NCBI RefSeq assembly: GCF_000336995.1
Contig: NZ_AOJI01000019.1
Location: forward strand, 1 to 64,000
Direction of reading: 5' to 3'
Source of the DNA: Halorubrum aidingense JCM 13560
GTDB taxonomy: Archaea; Halobacteriota; Halobacteria; Halobacteriales; Haloferacaceae
DNA length: 64,000 bases
In this document: in pieces, positions 8,529-16,044 of the stretch
How the letters are laid out: each line of letters starts with the position of its first letter
Numbering within the stretch: the stretch's first letter is position 1
Program-made: the position numbers and the translations under genes
The notes under the pieces: model-generated
What the model saw: only the letters and a program-made list of their open reading frames with translations
Told to the model about the DNA's origin: nothing
Databases searched by the model: none

Positions 8529-8682
8529 GGCTCGGACCGACAGTGGCGGCCGTCGAGCGAGAACGATTGTCGAGCGAGAACGACCGTCGTCCGGAGGTCC
8601 TCGCGTGCCGGGCGTGCCGAACGGGCGTTCGTCGGCGACGACGACGGTAGCCTTACGGCGTCGCTTCGAGAACCCATGTCAC

Positions 8683-9591
8683 ATGAGCGATCGAGGGGAG
8701 CCGTCCGAGGCCGCGGACGCCTCGCCGGCGGACCGCGCCCCCGACGGCGACGAGGGCGACCGACCGACCGGCGGCGGGCAGGCGGCCGACGGCGAACGGA
8801 CGGTCGAGGAGGCGACCATCGATCCCGCCGTCGCCGCGACGGCCCGCGAGGAGCTCCGGACGACGTTCGACTATCAAGTCGAGCGACTCCGCGAGATCGA
8901 CAACAAGGCGATCGAGATCCTCAAAGCGAACCTGCTTCTCATCGGGATCGTCGTCACCGGCGGCTCCATCGTCGTTCAGACGGAGTTGGACCTCGCCGTC
9001 TTTCTCAACCCGTTCACCGTCGTCGGCGGACTCCTCCTGCTCGCGTCGACCGGGCTGGCCGCGGTCACCTACACCGCCTCGGACCTCCGCGGCGGGCTAG
9101 ACATCAGGGCGATCGACGCGGTGATCGCGAGCGAACGGACCGAGTCGGCGACCGCGGACACCGACGACGGCGCCGATCCCGGGTTCGACGAGCGGCTGCT
9201 CCGGAGCTACGCCGAGTGGATCGACTACAACGCCCGCGTCACCGCCGTCAACGACCTGCTCGCGACGGCGACGGTGCTGCTCATCTTCGTCGCCTTCGTC
9301 TACGTGATCGCGGGCGTGGTCGTGGGTGCCGCGAACCTGACGGCCGTCGAGTCGTGGGCGTCGTTCGCCGTGCTCACGGCGTTCGTCGCGGTGTTCACGT
9401 GGCTCTCGGCCCACATGGACCACCTCGGTCCGGAGACCACGCACCCGGCGGCGTCGTTCGCCGGGATCCCGCTGTCAAAGGGCGCCGACCGGCGACAGGC
9501 GCTGTCGTCGCTCCGCGCGATGCTCGGGCGGGCGCCGCCGGAAGAGTCGAACGAGACCGACGGTACTGACGGCGACGACGGAGCGGTGTAA
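8683..9591 (+). CDS. Hypothetical membrane protein with acidic N-terminus and coiled linker
   Basis: The protein has 302 residues. Residues 1-60 are acidic and low in complexity; 64-90 form a charged helix (REELRTTFDYQVERLREIDNKAIEILKAN). Two hydrophobic segments (about 88-112 and 115-138) follow, then a 65-residue soluble part, then two more helices (about 203-228 and 230-250). The helix entering the first membrane segment resembles the N-terminal part of SLATT/pYEATS-type membrane effectors, but the similarity is only at the level of layout. No enzymatic motif is visible. ATG 8683 is the first start after the GC-rich overrun of the frame. Function unknown. Confidence 0.75.
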   Translation: MSDRGEPSEAADASPADRAPDGDEGDRPTGGGQAADGERTVEEATIDPAVAATAREELRTTFDYQVERLREIDNKAIEILKANLLLIGIVVTGGSIVVQTELDLAVFLNPFTVVGGLLLLASTGLAAVTYTASDLRGGLDIRAIDAVIASERTESATADTDDGADPGFDERLLRSYAEWIDYNARVTAVNDLLATATVLLIFVAFVYVIAGVVVGAANLTAVESWASFAVLTAFVAVFTWLSAHMDHLGPETTHPAASFAGIPLSKGADRRQALSSLRAMLGRAPPEESNETDGTDGDDGAV

Positions 9592-9638
9592 CTGGCGGCG
9601 GTCGGAACCGTTTAAAAAGACGAACCGGAGCGGTGGCG

Positions 9639-9761
9639 CTATTCCTCTTCTTCTTCTTCCTCGACGGGGCGTCCTCGCCCTCGTTGCCAGACCGCTTTCA
9701 CGGATGTGTCGTTCGGTGCAGTGTGCGAGACGTCTTTCATGGTGTCGCGATCGCTTGCCAT
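9639..9761 (-). CDS. 40-residue acidic micro-protein with poly-Glu tail
   Basis: A short open frame encodes MASDRDTMKDVSHTA followed by PNDTSVKAVWQRGRGRPV and seven glutamates to the stop. The DTMKDVSH opening, a single Trp-Gln/Glu-Arg-Gly motif and an acidic tail have the feel of a conserved haloarchaeal micro-protein, but I cannot name the family. The start lies below a TATA-rich region at 9800-9850. No membrane helix or zinc motif is present. It is convergent with the membrane-protein gene ending at 9591. Coding status rests on frame integrity, the acidic composition and the isolated promoter-like upstream DNA. Confidence 0.6.
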   Translation of the reverse strand: MASDRDTMKDVSHTAPNDTSVKAVWQRGRGRPVEEEEEEE

Positions 9762-9882
9762 CTTGCTCCGGGGTTGCGCCGACCCCTGTATTAACCCTTC
9801 GTGGAATGAGATAATGACTCATTGTACCATATAAGGTATTAATATACTTCGGCTTATCCGGCGGGAGCGCGTTGATCGGACC

Positions 9883-10395
9883 GTGAATTATCGGTCACTC
9901 ACGCGCTCACAATCCAACGATCGTCGGGAATTCTGCGCTCGGAGCGGCGGCGGGGCGGGTAGCGTCGTCCGCGAGGGAACGACCTTGGCGGTCGGCCGCG
10001 ACGTCGCGGTCGCGCCGGCCGTCGCCGCGGCGGCGCTGCGCGACACCCGCGCGTGGCCCGAGTGGAGCCCCGCCATCGACGCCGTCGCCAGCGACGACCG
10101 CTTCGTCGAGACGGGCACCACCGGTCGGGTCCGCGTCGGCGGGGCGTGGGTCTCCTTTCGGGTGACCGGCGCCACCGACCGCCGGTGGGACTGGCGGGTC
10201 GCGGGGATCCCGGCGACCGGCCATCGCGTCGACCGCTACGCCGGCGATCCGGACCGCTGTCGGGTCGTCGTCGAGGTGCCGATCGTCGCGGCCGCCTACG
10301 TCCCCGTGTGTCGGCGCGCGCTCGATCGGTTCGCGGCGCTGGTCGAACGAGAACACGAGACTACGGACGAGTGGCGACGGATGACCGACGAATAG
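9883..10395 (+). CDS. SRPBCC (START-like) domain protein
   Basis: This ORF has 170 residues from GTG 9883. The core begins at about residue 36 with VGRDVAVAPAVAAAALRDTRAWPEWSPAID, the N-terminal signature of SRPBCC/polyketide-cyclase-like proteins (beta strand, two short helices and a W-P-x-W motif). The rest shows alternating strands and a long final helix. These proteins bind hydrophobic ligands in a cavity; the ligand is unknown. The first 30 residues look non-native, so TTG 9985 (136 residues) is an alternative start. The stop codon lies inside a 21-base tandem repeat, so the C-terminus (EWRRMTDE) is encoded by repeat DNA. Confidence 0.75.
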   Translation: MNYRSLTRSQSNDRREFCARSGGGAGSVVREGTTLAVGRDVAVAPAVAAAALRDTRAWPEWSPAIDAVASDDRFVETGTTGRVRVGGAWVSFRVTGATDRRWDWRVAGIPATGHRVDRYAGDPDRCRVVVEVPIVAAAYVPVCRRALDRFAALVEREHETTDEWRRMTDE

Positions 10396-10451
10396 CGACG
10401 GACGACCGACGAATAGCAACGGAGAACCGACGAATAGCGACGGCCGATCGG
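10369..10451. repeat. 21-base tandem repeat, about four copies, spanning a stop codon
   Basis: Units start at 10369, 10390, 10411 and 10432, with consensus GAATAGCGACGGACGACCGAC. The first unit is coding (the end of the SRPBCC protein), the second carries the TAG stop, and the last decays. Copies differ at one to four positions. Confidence 0.85.
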
Positions 10452-10459
10452 TGAGGGGT

Positions 10460-10942
10460 TCAGGCCTCGTAGCCGCGCTCGAACGGGTCGATCTTCTCGC
10501 TGCCGGGCTCCTCCTCGTCGTGAGTGAATCCCGGGCCGCCCGTCGCCAGTTCGAAGACGAGCCCGTCGGGGTCGCTGAAGTAGATGCTCTTGAAGTACGT
10601 TCGGTCTTTGATCTCGGAGACGCGGACGTCGTGTTCGCGGAGGTGCGCTTGCCACTCGCGGAGCGTCTCCTCGTCGTCGACGCCGAACGCGAAGTGGTGG
10701 CTCGCGCCCGGCCCCGGCGCGCCCTGCGTGCCAGGGTACTCGAAGTAGGTGACGGTGGTCCCGGGCTCGCCCGTCGGCGTGGACGAGAAGTAGTAGTGAG
10801 GCGTCCCCGGGTCGTCGTAGTTCTGCGTCCGTTTGACCGTGTACCAACCGAGCGCGTCCTCGTAGAAGGCGACGGTCTCGTCCATGTCGGTACAGATGTT
10901 CGTCACGTGGTGGAGGCCGGTGGTCGGTGGCGCGTCGGTCAT
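10460..10942 (-). CDS. VOC (glyoxalase/dioxygenase) family protein
   Basis: This 160-residue protein has the two beta-alpha-beta3 repeats of the vicinal oxygen chelate fold. The first metal ligand is in GLHHVTNI (His at residue 11 or 12), the second is the His pair in ASHHFAFGV (about 80-81) and the third is the Glu of GLVFELAT (about 130). The HHVT opening and the HHFAFGVDD phrase are closest to ring-cleaving dioxygenase or glyoxalase-like members. The substrate cannot be assigned. It lies close to a divergent doxX/hxlR pair, a context that fits a stress or detoxification role, but this is inference. Confidence 0.87.
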   Translation of the reverse strand: MTDAPPTTGLHHVTNICTDMDETVAFYEDALGWYTVKRTQNYDDPGTPHYYFSSTPTGEPGTTVTYFEYPGTQGAPGPGASHHFAFGVDDEETLREWQAHLREHDVRVSEIKDRTYFKSIYFSDPDGLVFELATGGPGFTHDEEEPGSEKIDPFERGYEA

Positions 10943-11068
10943 CGTGGTGTCTGGACGGTCGACGCGGACACAGTTAGTGGTACTGGCGAGCGCAGAGCAG
11001 GCGCCAGGTTCAATAAAAGGCGGATCGACCGCCGGCTCACCGCGGCACGCGCGACCGAGACGCTCCGA

Positions 11069-11518
11069 TCAGAACAGCCCGACGTTCAGCGCGTACGGCC
11101 ACGCGGTGCCGCCGACGGCGAGCAGCGCGATCGCCGCGCCCGCGCCGTAGACGTTCTTGAGGAAGCTCGTCATCTCGTTCTGCTGGTCCTCCGGGTCGTC
11201 CATCGACCAGAAGTCGTGCATCGTCACGGCGGAGACGAGCAGGAAGACGGCGAGGCCGCCGGCCGCGATCACGGGATAGGCGCCGACGACGACGCCGAGC
11301 CCGCCGAGCGCGAGCACGAGTCCGGACGCGATCACCGAGAAGCGCGGCGCGGGGAGGCCCTTGAACTCCGCGTAGCCGGCCATCTCGTCGACGCTCATGA
11401 AGTGGTTCAGCCCCGTGAACGCGAGCGTGGCCCCGAACAGGATCCGGCCGATCAGGAAGAGCTCGTCCGCGAGGGGAGTGTCGAACTGTAGCGGTAGCGT
11501 CGTGAATTCAGCTAACAT
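11069..11518 (-). CDS. DoxX family membrane protein
   Basis: This 149-residue protein has four membrane helices and the DoxX signature ILFGATLAFTGLNHF near the N-terminus, followed by AEFKGLPAP and a VSAVTMHDFW segment. DoxX-like proteins are small membrane redox or quinone-interacting partners. ATG 11518 is preferred to an upstream in-frame ATG at 11599, which overlaps the opposite gene; 11518 lies about 30 bases from the shared TATATAT box. The gene is divergent from an HxlR regulator 69 bases away, a classic arrangement for local control. Confidence 0.88.
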   Translation of the reverse strand: MLAEFTTLPLQFDTPLADELFLIGRILFGATLAFTGLNHFMSVDEMAGYAEFKGLPAPRFSVIASGLVLALGGLGVVVGAYPVIAAGGLAVFLLVSAVTMHDFWSMDDPEDQQNEMTSFLKNVYGAGAAIALLAVGGTAWPYALNVGLF

Positions 11519-11587
11519 CGTGTAACCACATGTACGGACGTAACCTATATATCGGTTCCCGGACAAAAGGGTAAGCAGGTAACATCG
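11519..11587. promoter_or_regulatory. Divergent promoter/operator between doxX and hxlR
   Basis: The 69-base gap holds one TATATAT core at 11546-11552 that could serve both genes, about 30 bases from the doxX start and about 38 from the hxlR start. The octamer TAACATCG occurs just before both start codons (11513-11520 and 11580-11587), and GTAAC occurs several times, so it is a candidate HxlR operator. The binding role is inference. Confidence 0.55.
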
Positions 11588-12007
11588 ATGTCCTCGCAAG
11601 AACTCGCCGAGACGGATCCGGCGGCACCGACCGATTCAGAGTCCGAAACGGACGCAGCGGCGCAAGACGAAACGGCCGACGCCGCGGTCTCGGCCCCGGA
11701 GACGCCGTGCCCCGTCGTCGACTCGCTCGAACAGATCGGCTCGCGGTGGCGGCTCGTCGTCCTCCACGAGCTGTTGAACGGCGAACTGCGGTTCAACGAA
11801 CTCAAACGCGAGACCGACGCGAACGCCCGGACGCTCTCGCGCGTGCTCGACGACCTCCAAGAGACCGGCTTCGTCGACCGCCGGCTGGAGGAGGACTCGC
11901 CGGTGGCGACGTACTACAGCCTCACCGACAAGGGCGAGTCGCTCGCGCCCGTCTTCGAGGAGATCGACGCGTGGGCCCACGAGTGGCTCGCTGAGTGCGA
12001 TAACTGA
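11588..12007 (+). CDS. HxlR family winged-helix regulator
   Basis: This 139-residue protein has an acidic N-terminal tail of about 40 residues, then the HxlR domain: CPVVDSLEQIGSRWRLVVLHELLNGELRFNEL, with the conserved Cys before the first helix (about residue 40) and the R-F-N-E-L recognition region, then RTLSRVLDDLQETGFVDR and the wing YYSLTDKGESL. Several HxlR regulators sense electrophiles or oxidants through this Cys; that is family knowledge. The doxX gene is transcribed away from the same short promoter region, making it the likely target. Confidence 0.9.
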   Translation: MSSQELAETDPAAPTDSESETDAAAQDETADAAVSAPETPCPVVDSLEQIGSRWRLVVLHELLNGELRFNELKRETDANARTLSRVLDDLQETGFVDRRLEEDSPVATYYSLTDKGESLAPVFEEIDAWAHEWLAECDN

Positions 12008-12054
12008 CCGGTCCCACCGAAAGCGACACCCCCCTCCGACCCGTACCACTCGGC

Positions 12055-12516
12055 GTGTACGCCGGACTGAAGAACACCCCGTGTTGTCTGTGCGGCCGCG
12101 ACGACACCCACACCCGAATAGCCGTGCCGCCGCGGGCGATCACCCTCATGCAGAACGGCGACCCGATATCGTGGCGCGACGTGGTCGGGACGGTGACGCT
12201 GCGGTTCTGCGCCGACGACTGGGACCTCGTGAGCGACCTCGCGATCGAGATGGACACGCACCCCCTCTCGCGGTGTAACGCGGCGCACGTCTCGCTCGAC
12301 CTCCGCGAGGACCACGAGGCGCTGCTGTCGGCGACGAAAGCGGAGACGGACCAGACGGAACTGGAGGCCCGGCTCGAAACGGAGGCCGAGGCGACGCTGG
12401 ACGCGGTCGACGACCCCTACACCGAGGAGCGCGACGTGGTGGAGGCGATCGTCGTGTTACGCGCGCTGGAGGAACTCGACGTGCGGGACCCGCCGGACGA
12501 CCCGATCACGACCTGA
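12055..12516 (+). CDS. Hypothetical protein with N-terminal CxxC
   Basis: The protein has 153 residues and a GTG start. It opens with GLKNTPCCLCGRDD, a possible half zinc site, and has further Cys at RFCADDW and SRCNAA, which could complete a four-Cys site. The remainder is acidic and helical (residues 90-153), ending VLRALEELDVRDPPDDP. There is no membrane segment and no family I can name. It follows hxlR by 47 bases in the same direction and may be co-transcribed. The coding call rests on the acidic composition and the clean start; the function is unknown. Confidence 0.68.
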   Translation: MYAGLKNTPCCLCGRDDTHTRIAVPPRAITLMQNGDPISWRDVVGTVTLRFCADDWDLVSDLAIEMDTHPLSRCNAAHVSLDLREDHEALLSATKAETDQTELEARLETEAEATLDAVDDPYTEERDVVEAIVVLRALEELDVRDPPDDPITT

Positions 12517-12578
12517 CTCGGTCGCGCTCTACTCGGTTGCGCCCTGATTCGGTCGCAGAGAACCGGGACCGACCGCAC

Positions 12579-12857
12579 CTACCACCGTACCTCGAACCCG
12601 TCCAGTCCTTCCGACTCCTCGTACTCGACGTCGACGGCGTCGACCTCGGCCGCCCGGCTGCCGGTCTCACACCAGTCGACCATCTCTCTGACGGTCGCTT
12701 CCGGTCCCTCGAAGACGGCCTCGACGCGCCCGTCGTCGAGGTTGCGAACCCATCCGTCGACGCCCTTTTCGCGTGCCGTGTCGCGGGTCGTCGCGCGGTA
12801 GTAGACGCCCTGGACGCGCCCGGAGACGAACACGTGTGCGCGGGTCTCGTCGGTCAT
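12579..12857 (-). CDS. acyP: Acylphosphatase
   Basis: This 92-residue enzyme hydrolyses acyl phosphates such as acetyl or carbamoyl phosphate. The phosphate loop is VSGRVQGVYYRATT with the catalytic Arg in GVYYR (about residue 20), and the catalytic Asn lies in GWVRNLDDGRVE (about residue 38). The length is standard for the ferredoxin-like acylphosphatase domain. ATG 12857 is chosen because the longer frame (to 12995) adds a non-native Arg-rich leader. It is monocistronic and convergent with the CxxC hypothetical gene. Confidence 0.95.
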   Translation of the reverse strand: MTDETRAHVFVSGRVQGVYYRATTRDTAREKGVDGWVRNLDDGRVEAVFEGPEATVREMVDWCETGSRAAEVDAVDVEYEESEGLDGFEVRW

Positions 12858-13033
12858 GATGGGACGATGCGGGCGCCGCGCTCTTAATCGTCGCGGCCGG
12901 GGACTCGTCCCGTGTCGGCCCGTAAATCGGCCCGCGAGCGACCCCGCGTTCCCCGGTCCGCGAGCGACGGCGCGGTCCCTCGCCCCCGCCCGCAACCGAC
13001 GGCTTCTAACGACTCGCCGGCGACTCCACGGGT

Positions 13034-14500
13034 ATGGACTTGTTCGGAACCGCGGGGATCCGCGGCAGCGTCGAGGAGCGGGTCACCCCGGAGCTGGCGC
13101 TCGCCGTCGGGCGGGCCGTCGCGGCGGAAATGCGGGCGACCGAATCGGACGGGACACGCGAGGGGGGCGCGGCGCGCGAACCCGAGATCGTACTCGCCCG
13201 CGACGGGCGCGTCAGCGGGGCGGCGCTCGCGGCCGCGATGGAGGCCGGTCTCGCGTCCGGCGGCGTGCGGGTGTGCCGGGCCGGACAGCTCCCCACACCG
13301 GCGCTCGCGCACGCCTCGCAGGGACGGTACGGCGTGATGCTCACGGCCTCGCACAACCCACCGGCCGACAACGGGATCAAACTGTTCCGCGACGGCAGCG
13401 AGTTCGACCGCGAGGCCGAACGCGCCGTCGAGGAGCGGGTCGCCGCCGAGCAGCCGGCGGCGGGGTGGGACGAGTGGACGACCACGGAGCGCGTCGACAC
13501 CCTCGGCGGCTACCTCGACGACGTGGCGGCGTACGCGGCGCGGTTCGGCGCCGACCTCGACGGGCTCCGGATCGCGGTCGACTGCGGGAACGGGATGTCG
13601 GCGCCGGCGACCCCGACCGTGCTCCGGCGGCTCGGCGCCGAGGTCGTCACGCTCAACGGGAACGTCGACGGGCACTTCCCCGGCCGCGGGAGCAAACCGA
13701 CCCCGGAGACGCTACGGGACCTCCGCGCGTTCGTCGCCGACGCCAACGAGGGCGTCGCCGAGCCGGGGCGGCCGGGCGCCGACGGGGACAGCGAGGGGTT
13801 CGCCTTCGCCATCGGCCACGACGGGGACGCCGACCGGATCGTGATCGTCGACGCCGACGGCGAGGTCGTCCACGAGGACACCGTGCTCGCGATCCTCGCC
13901 GAGCGGTACACCCGCGAGAGCGACGCCGACGATCCGGTCGTCGTGACGACCCCGAACGCCTCCGGTCGGATCGACGAGCGCGTCCGCGAGGCGGGCGGTC
14001 GCGTCGAGCGCGTGCGACTCGGCGCGCTCCACGAGGGGATCGCGGCGGTGCGGGCGGACGCCGCGGCGGACGAGACCACCGACACGAGCGTCGTCTTCGC
14101 CGCGGAGCCGTGGAAGCACATCCACGTCGCCTTCGGCGGCTGGATCGACGGCGTCGTCTCCGCGGCCGTGATCGCGCGGCTGGTGGCGGACGTCGGGCTC
14201 GAGTCGCTTCGCGAGCCGATCACCGAGCGACCCTACCGGAAGGTCAGCGTCGACTGCCCCGACGAGGACAAGGCGGACGTGATGGATCGGTTGGCGACGA
14301 CCCTCCCGGAGGCGTTCTCGGACGCGACCGTCGACACCGACCACGGCGTCCGCCTCGAGTTCGCGGACGCGTCGTGGACGCTGGTGCGTCCCTCCGGGAC
14401 CGAGCCGTACGTCCGGGTGTACGCCGAGAGCGACGACGTCGACGCGCTGGTCGGCGACGTCGCGGGGATCGTCGAGGACGCGGTCGCGGAAGCCGCGTGA
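13034..14500 (+). CDS. glmM: Phosphoglucosamine/phosphohexomutase, GlmM-type
   Basis: This 488-residue alpha-D-phosphohexomutase has the usual four domains. The N-terminus is MDLFGTAGIRG, the catalytic phosphoserine loop is TASHNPPADNGIK (about residues 104-116), the Mg loop is GHDGDADRI (about residues 260-268), the sugar loop is near VVFAAEPWKH and the phosphate-binding loop is RPSGTEPYVRVY. It would interconvert glucosamine-6- and glucosamine-1-phosphate for UDP-GlcNAc and surface glycan synthesis, although archaeal homologues can also act on glucose or mannose phosphates. An acidic insertion (GVAEPGRPGADGDSEG) precedes the Mg loop. The stop codon is the first three bases of a tandem octamer array. 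Confidence 0.92.
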   Translation: MDLFGTAGIRGSVEERVTPELALAVGRAVAAEMRATESDGTREGGAAREPEIVLARDGRVSGAALAAAMEAGLASGGVRVCRAGQLPTPALAHASQGRYGVMLTASHNPPADNGIKLFRDGSEFDREAERAVEERVAAEQPAAGWDEWTTTERVDTLGGYLDDVAAYAARFGADLDGLRIAVDCGNGMSAPATPTVLRRLGAEVVTLNGNVDGHFPGRGSKPTPETLRDLRAFVADANEGVAEPGRPGADGDSEGFAFAIGHDGDADRIVIVDADGEVVHEDTVLAILAERYTRESDADDPVVVTTPNASGRIDERVREAGGRVERVRLGALHEGIAAVRADAAADETTDTSVVFAAEPWKHIHVAFGGWIDGVVSAAVIARLVADVGLESLREPITERPYRKVSVDCPDEDKADVMDRLATTLPEAFSDATVDTDHGVRLEFADASWTLVRPSGTEPYVRVYAESDDVDALVGDVAGIVEDAVAEAA

Positions 14501-14605
14501 CTGCGTGACTGTGTGACCGCGTGGCTGTACGACCGCGTGACTGTGTGACCGCGTGGCTGTACGACCGCGTGACTGTGTGACCGCGTGGCTGTACGACCGC
14601 GTGAC
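14498..14605. repeat. Octamer array with three perfect 32-base units
   Basis: From the glmM stop onward the DNA is built of degenerate 8-base units (TGACTGTG, TGACCGCG, TGGCTGTA, CGACCGCG). These form a higher-order 32-base unit repeated perfectly at 14507-14538, 14539-14570 and 14571-14602. The array ends at TGACTATTTAT. No frame through it looks coding. Confidence 0.93.
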
Positions 14606-14733
14606 TATTTATCAATCGACCGCGACGGTCGTGAGTCCTCGATACCGAGTCGACTGCCCTGACGCGGGGACCATCGAGCGAAACGCGCGATACCGACGAT
14701 TTTATGCCCCAGAGCCGCGCTCCTCGGAACGTT

Positions 14734-15894
14734 ATGGCATCCGACTTCGACCGCCGTCGCTTCATTCAAGCGGCCGGCATCACCGGTATCGCGGGACTCG
14801 CGGGTTGCACTGGCGGCCCTGAGGGCAGTTCCGACGACGGTAGCTCCGACGACGGTAGCTCCGACGACGGCAGTTCCGACGACGGTAGCTCCGACGACGG
14901 ATCCGATGGGTCCGGCAGCTCCGACGACGGATACAACGTCGGGATGGTGTACGCGCTCGGCGGCCTCGGCGACGAGTCGTTCAACGACGCGGCACAGCGC
15001 GGTATCATCGACGCGGCCGAGGACTTCGACGTCTCCTACGACGAGTCCCAGCCCGCCGACGCCGGCGAGTTCTCGCAGTTCCAGCGGCTGTACGCCGAGT
15101 CGACCGACCCCGACTACGACCTCGTCGCGTCCATCGGCTTCGCGCAGCTCGACGCGCTCACCGAGACCGCCCCCGATTTCCCCGAGCAGAACTTCCTGCT
15201 GGTCGACGACCAGCTCGACGAGCCGAACGTCGCCAGCTACCAGTTCAGCGAGGAAGAGGGCTCGTTCCTGACCGGCGCGCTCGCCGCGCTGCTCACCCAG
15301 CAGTCGTTCAGTGCCGGCGCGGGAGAGACCAACACCGACGCGTCTCGGATCGGCTTCGTCGGCGGCGTCGACGCCCCGCTCATCCGCAAGTTCCAGGCGG
15401 GCTACGAGGCGGGCGCCGCGTACGTGAGCGAGGACGTGGAGGTCAGCACGAGCTACGTCGGCGACTTCACCGACCCGAGCGGCGGGCAGGAGGCGGCGCT
15501 GTCGATGATCGGAAGCGACGTGGACATCATCTACCACGCGGCCGGCGGGAGCGGGGTCGGCGTGTTCCAGGCCGCACAGGACGAGGGTCGGTTCGCGATC
15601 GGCGTCGACTCCGACCAGTCGCTCACCGAGGACGACTTCGACGACGTCATCCTCGCGTCGATGGTGAAACGCGTCGACAGGGCGGTGTACGAGTCGGTCG
15701 AGAACGTCGTGAACGGCGAGTTCGAGGGCGGCTCGCAGGTCCTCCTCGGTCTCGAAGAGGAGGGCGTCTCCTGCGTCTACGGCAACGCGATCGGCGACGA
15801 CATCCCCCAGGAAGTCAAAGACGAGGTCGACTCGGTCCGCGACGAGATCATCGCCGGGAACATCGACGTCCCCACCGACCCCGACGACGTCTGA
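14734..15894 (+). CDS. BMP-type nucleoside-binding lipoprotein of an ABC importer
   Basis: The protein has 386 residues. Its N-terminus (DRRRFIQAAG to LAGC) is a Tat signal with a lipobox, so it is exported folded and lipid-anchored at Cys25. A linker of SSDDG repeats (residues 32 to about 66) follows, then the BMP/Med domain: NVGMVYALGGLGDESFNDAAQRG, VASIGFAQLD, EEGSFLTGALAALL and IIYHAAGGSGVGVFQAA. Family members (PnrA, TmpC) bind purine nucleosides. The downstream ATPase and two permeases run in the same direction and complete the importer. The array of repeats just upstream may insulate or affect the promoter. Confidence 0.92.
   Translation: MASDFDRRRFIQAAGITGIAGLAGCTGGPEGSSDDGSSDDGSSDDGSSDDGSSDDGSDGSGSSDDGYNVGMVYALGGLGDESFNDAAQRGIIDAAEDFDVSYDESQPADAGEFSQFQRLYAESTDPDYDLVASIGFAQLDALTETAPDFPEQNFLLVDDQLDEPNVASYQFSEEEGSFLTGALAALLTQQSFSAGAGETNTDASRIGFVGGVDAPLIRKFQAGYEAGAAYVSEDVEVSTSYVGDFTDPSGGQEAALSMIGSDVDIIYHAAGGSGVGVFQAAQDEGRFAIGVDSDQSLTEDDFDDVILASMVKRVDRAVYESVENVVNGEFEGGSQVLLGLEEEGVSCVYGNAIGDDIPQEVKDEVDSVRDEIIAGNIDVPTDPDDV
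14827..14931 (+). repeat. 15-base in-frame repeat encoding the SSDDG linker
   Basis: Five consecutive near-identical 15-base units (AGYTCCGACGACGGN) run from 14827 to 14901. One diverged unit and one more copy follow, ending at 14931. Each unit encodes SSDDG, a flexible acidic spacer between the lipid anchor and the binding domain. Confidence 0.9.
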
Positions 15895-16044
15895 TCTGCA
15901 GGTCCCGTCTCGGGAGTCGCGCCTGAGACGCGCCGTGCCCCTCCCGCTGTAGCCGTCCCTCCGACATATGAACGATACAACAACTCGCGGGCCCGATCGC
16001 GAACCCAACGTACTTTTGAACGCGCCACAGAGAGGAACGGATAG

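Noticed and set aside
14507-14602. CRISPR-like array
   Set aside because: The 32-base units are contiguous with no variable spacers; it is a simple tandem repeat built from octamers.
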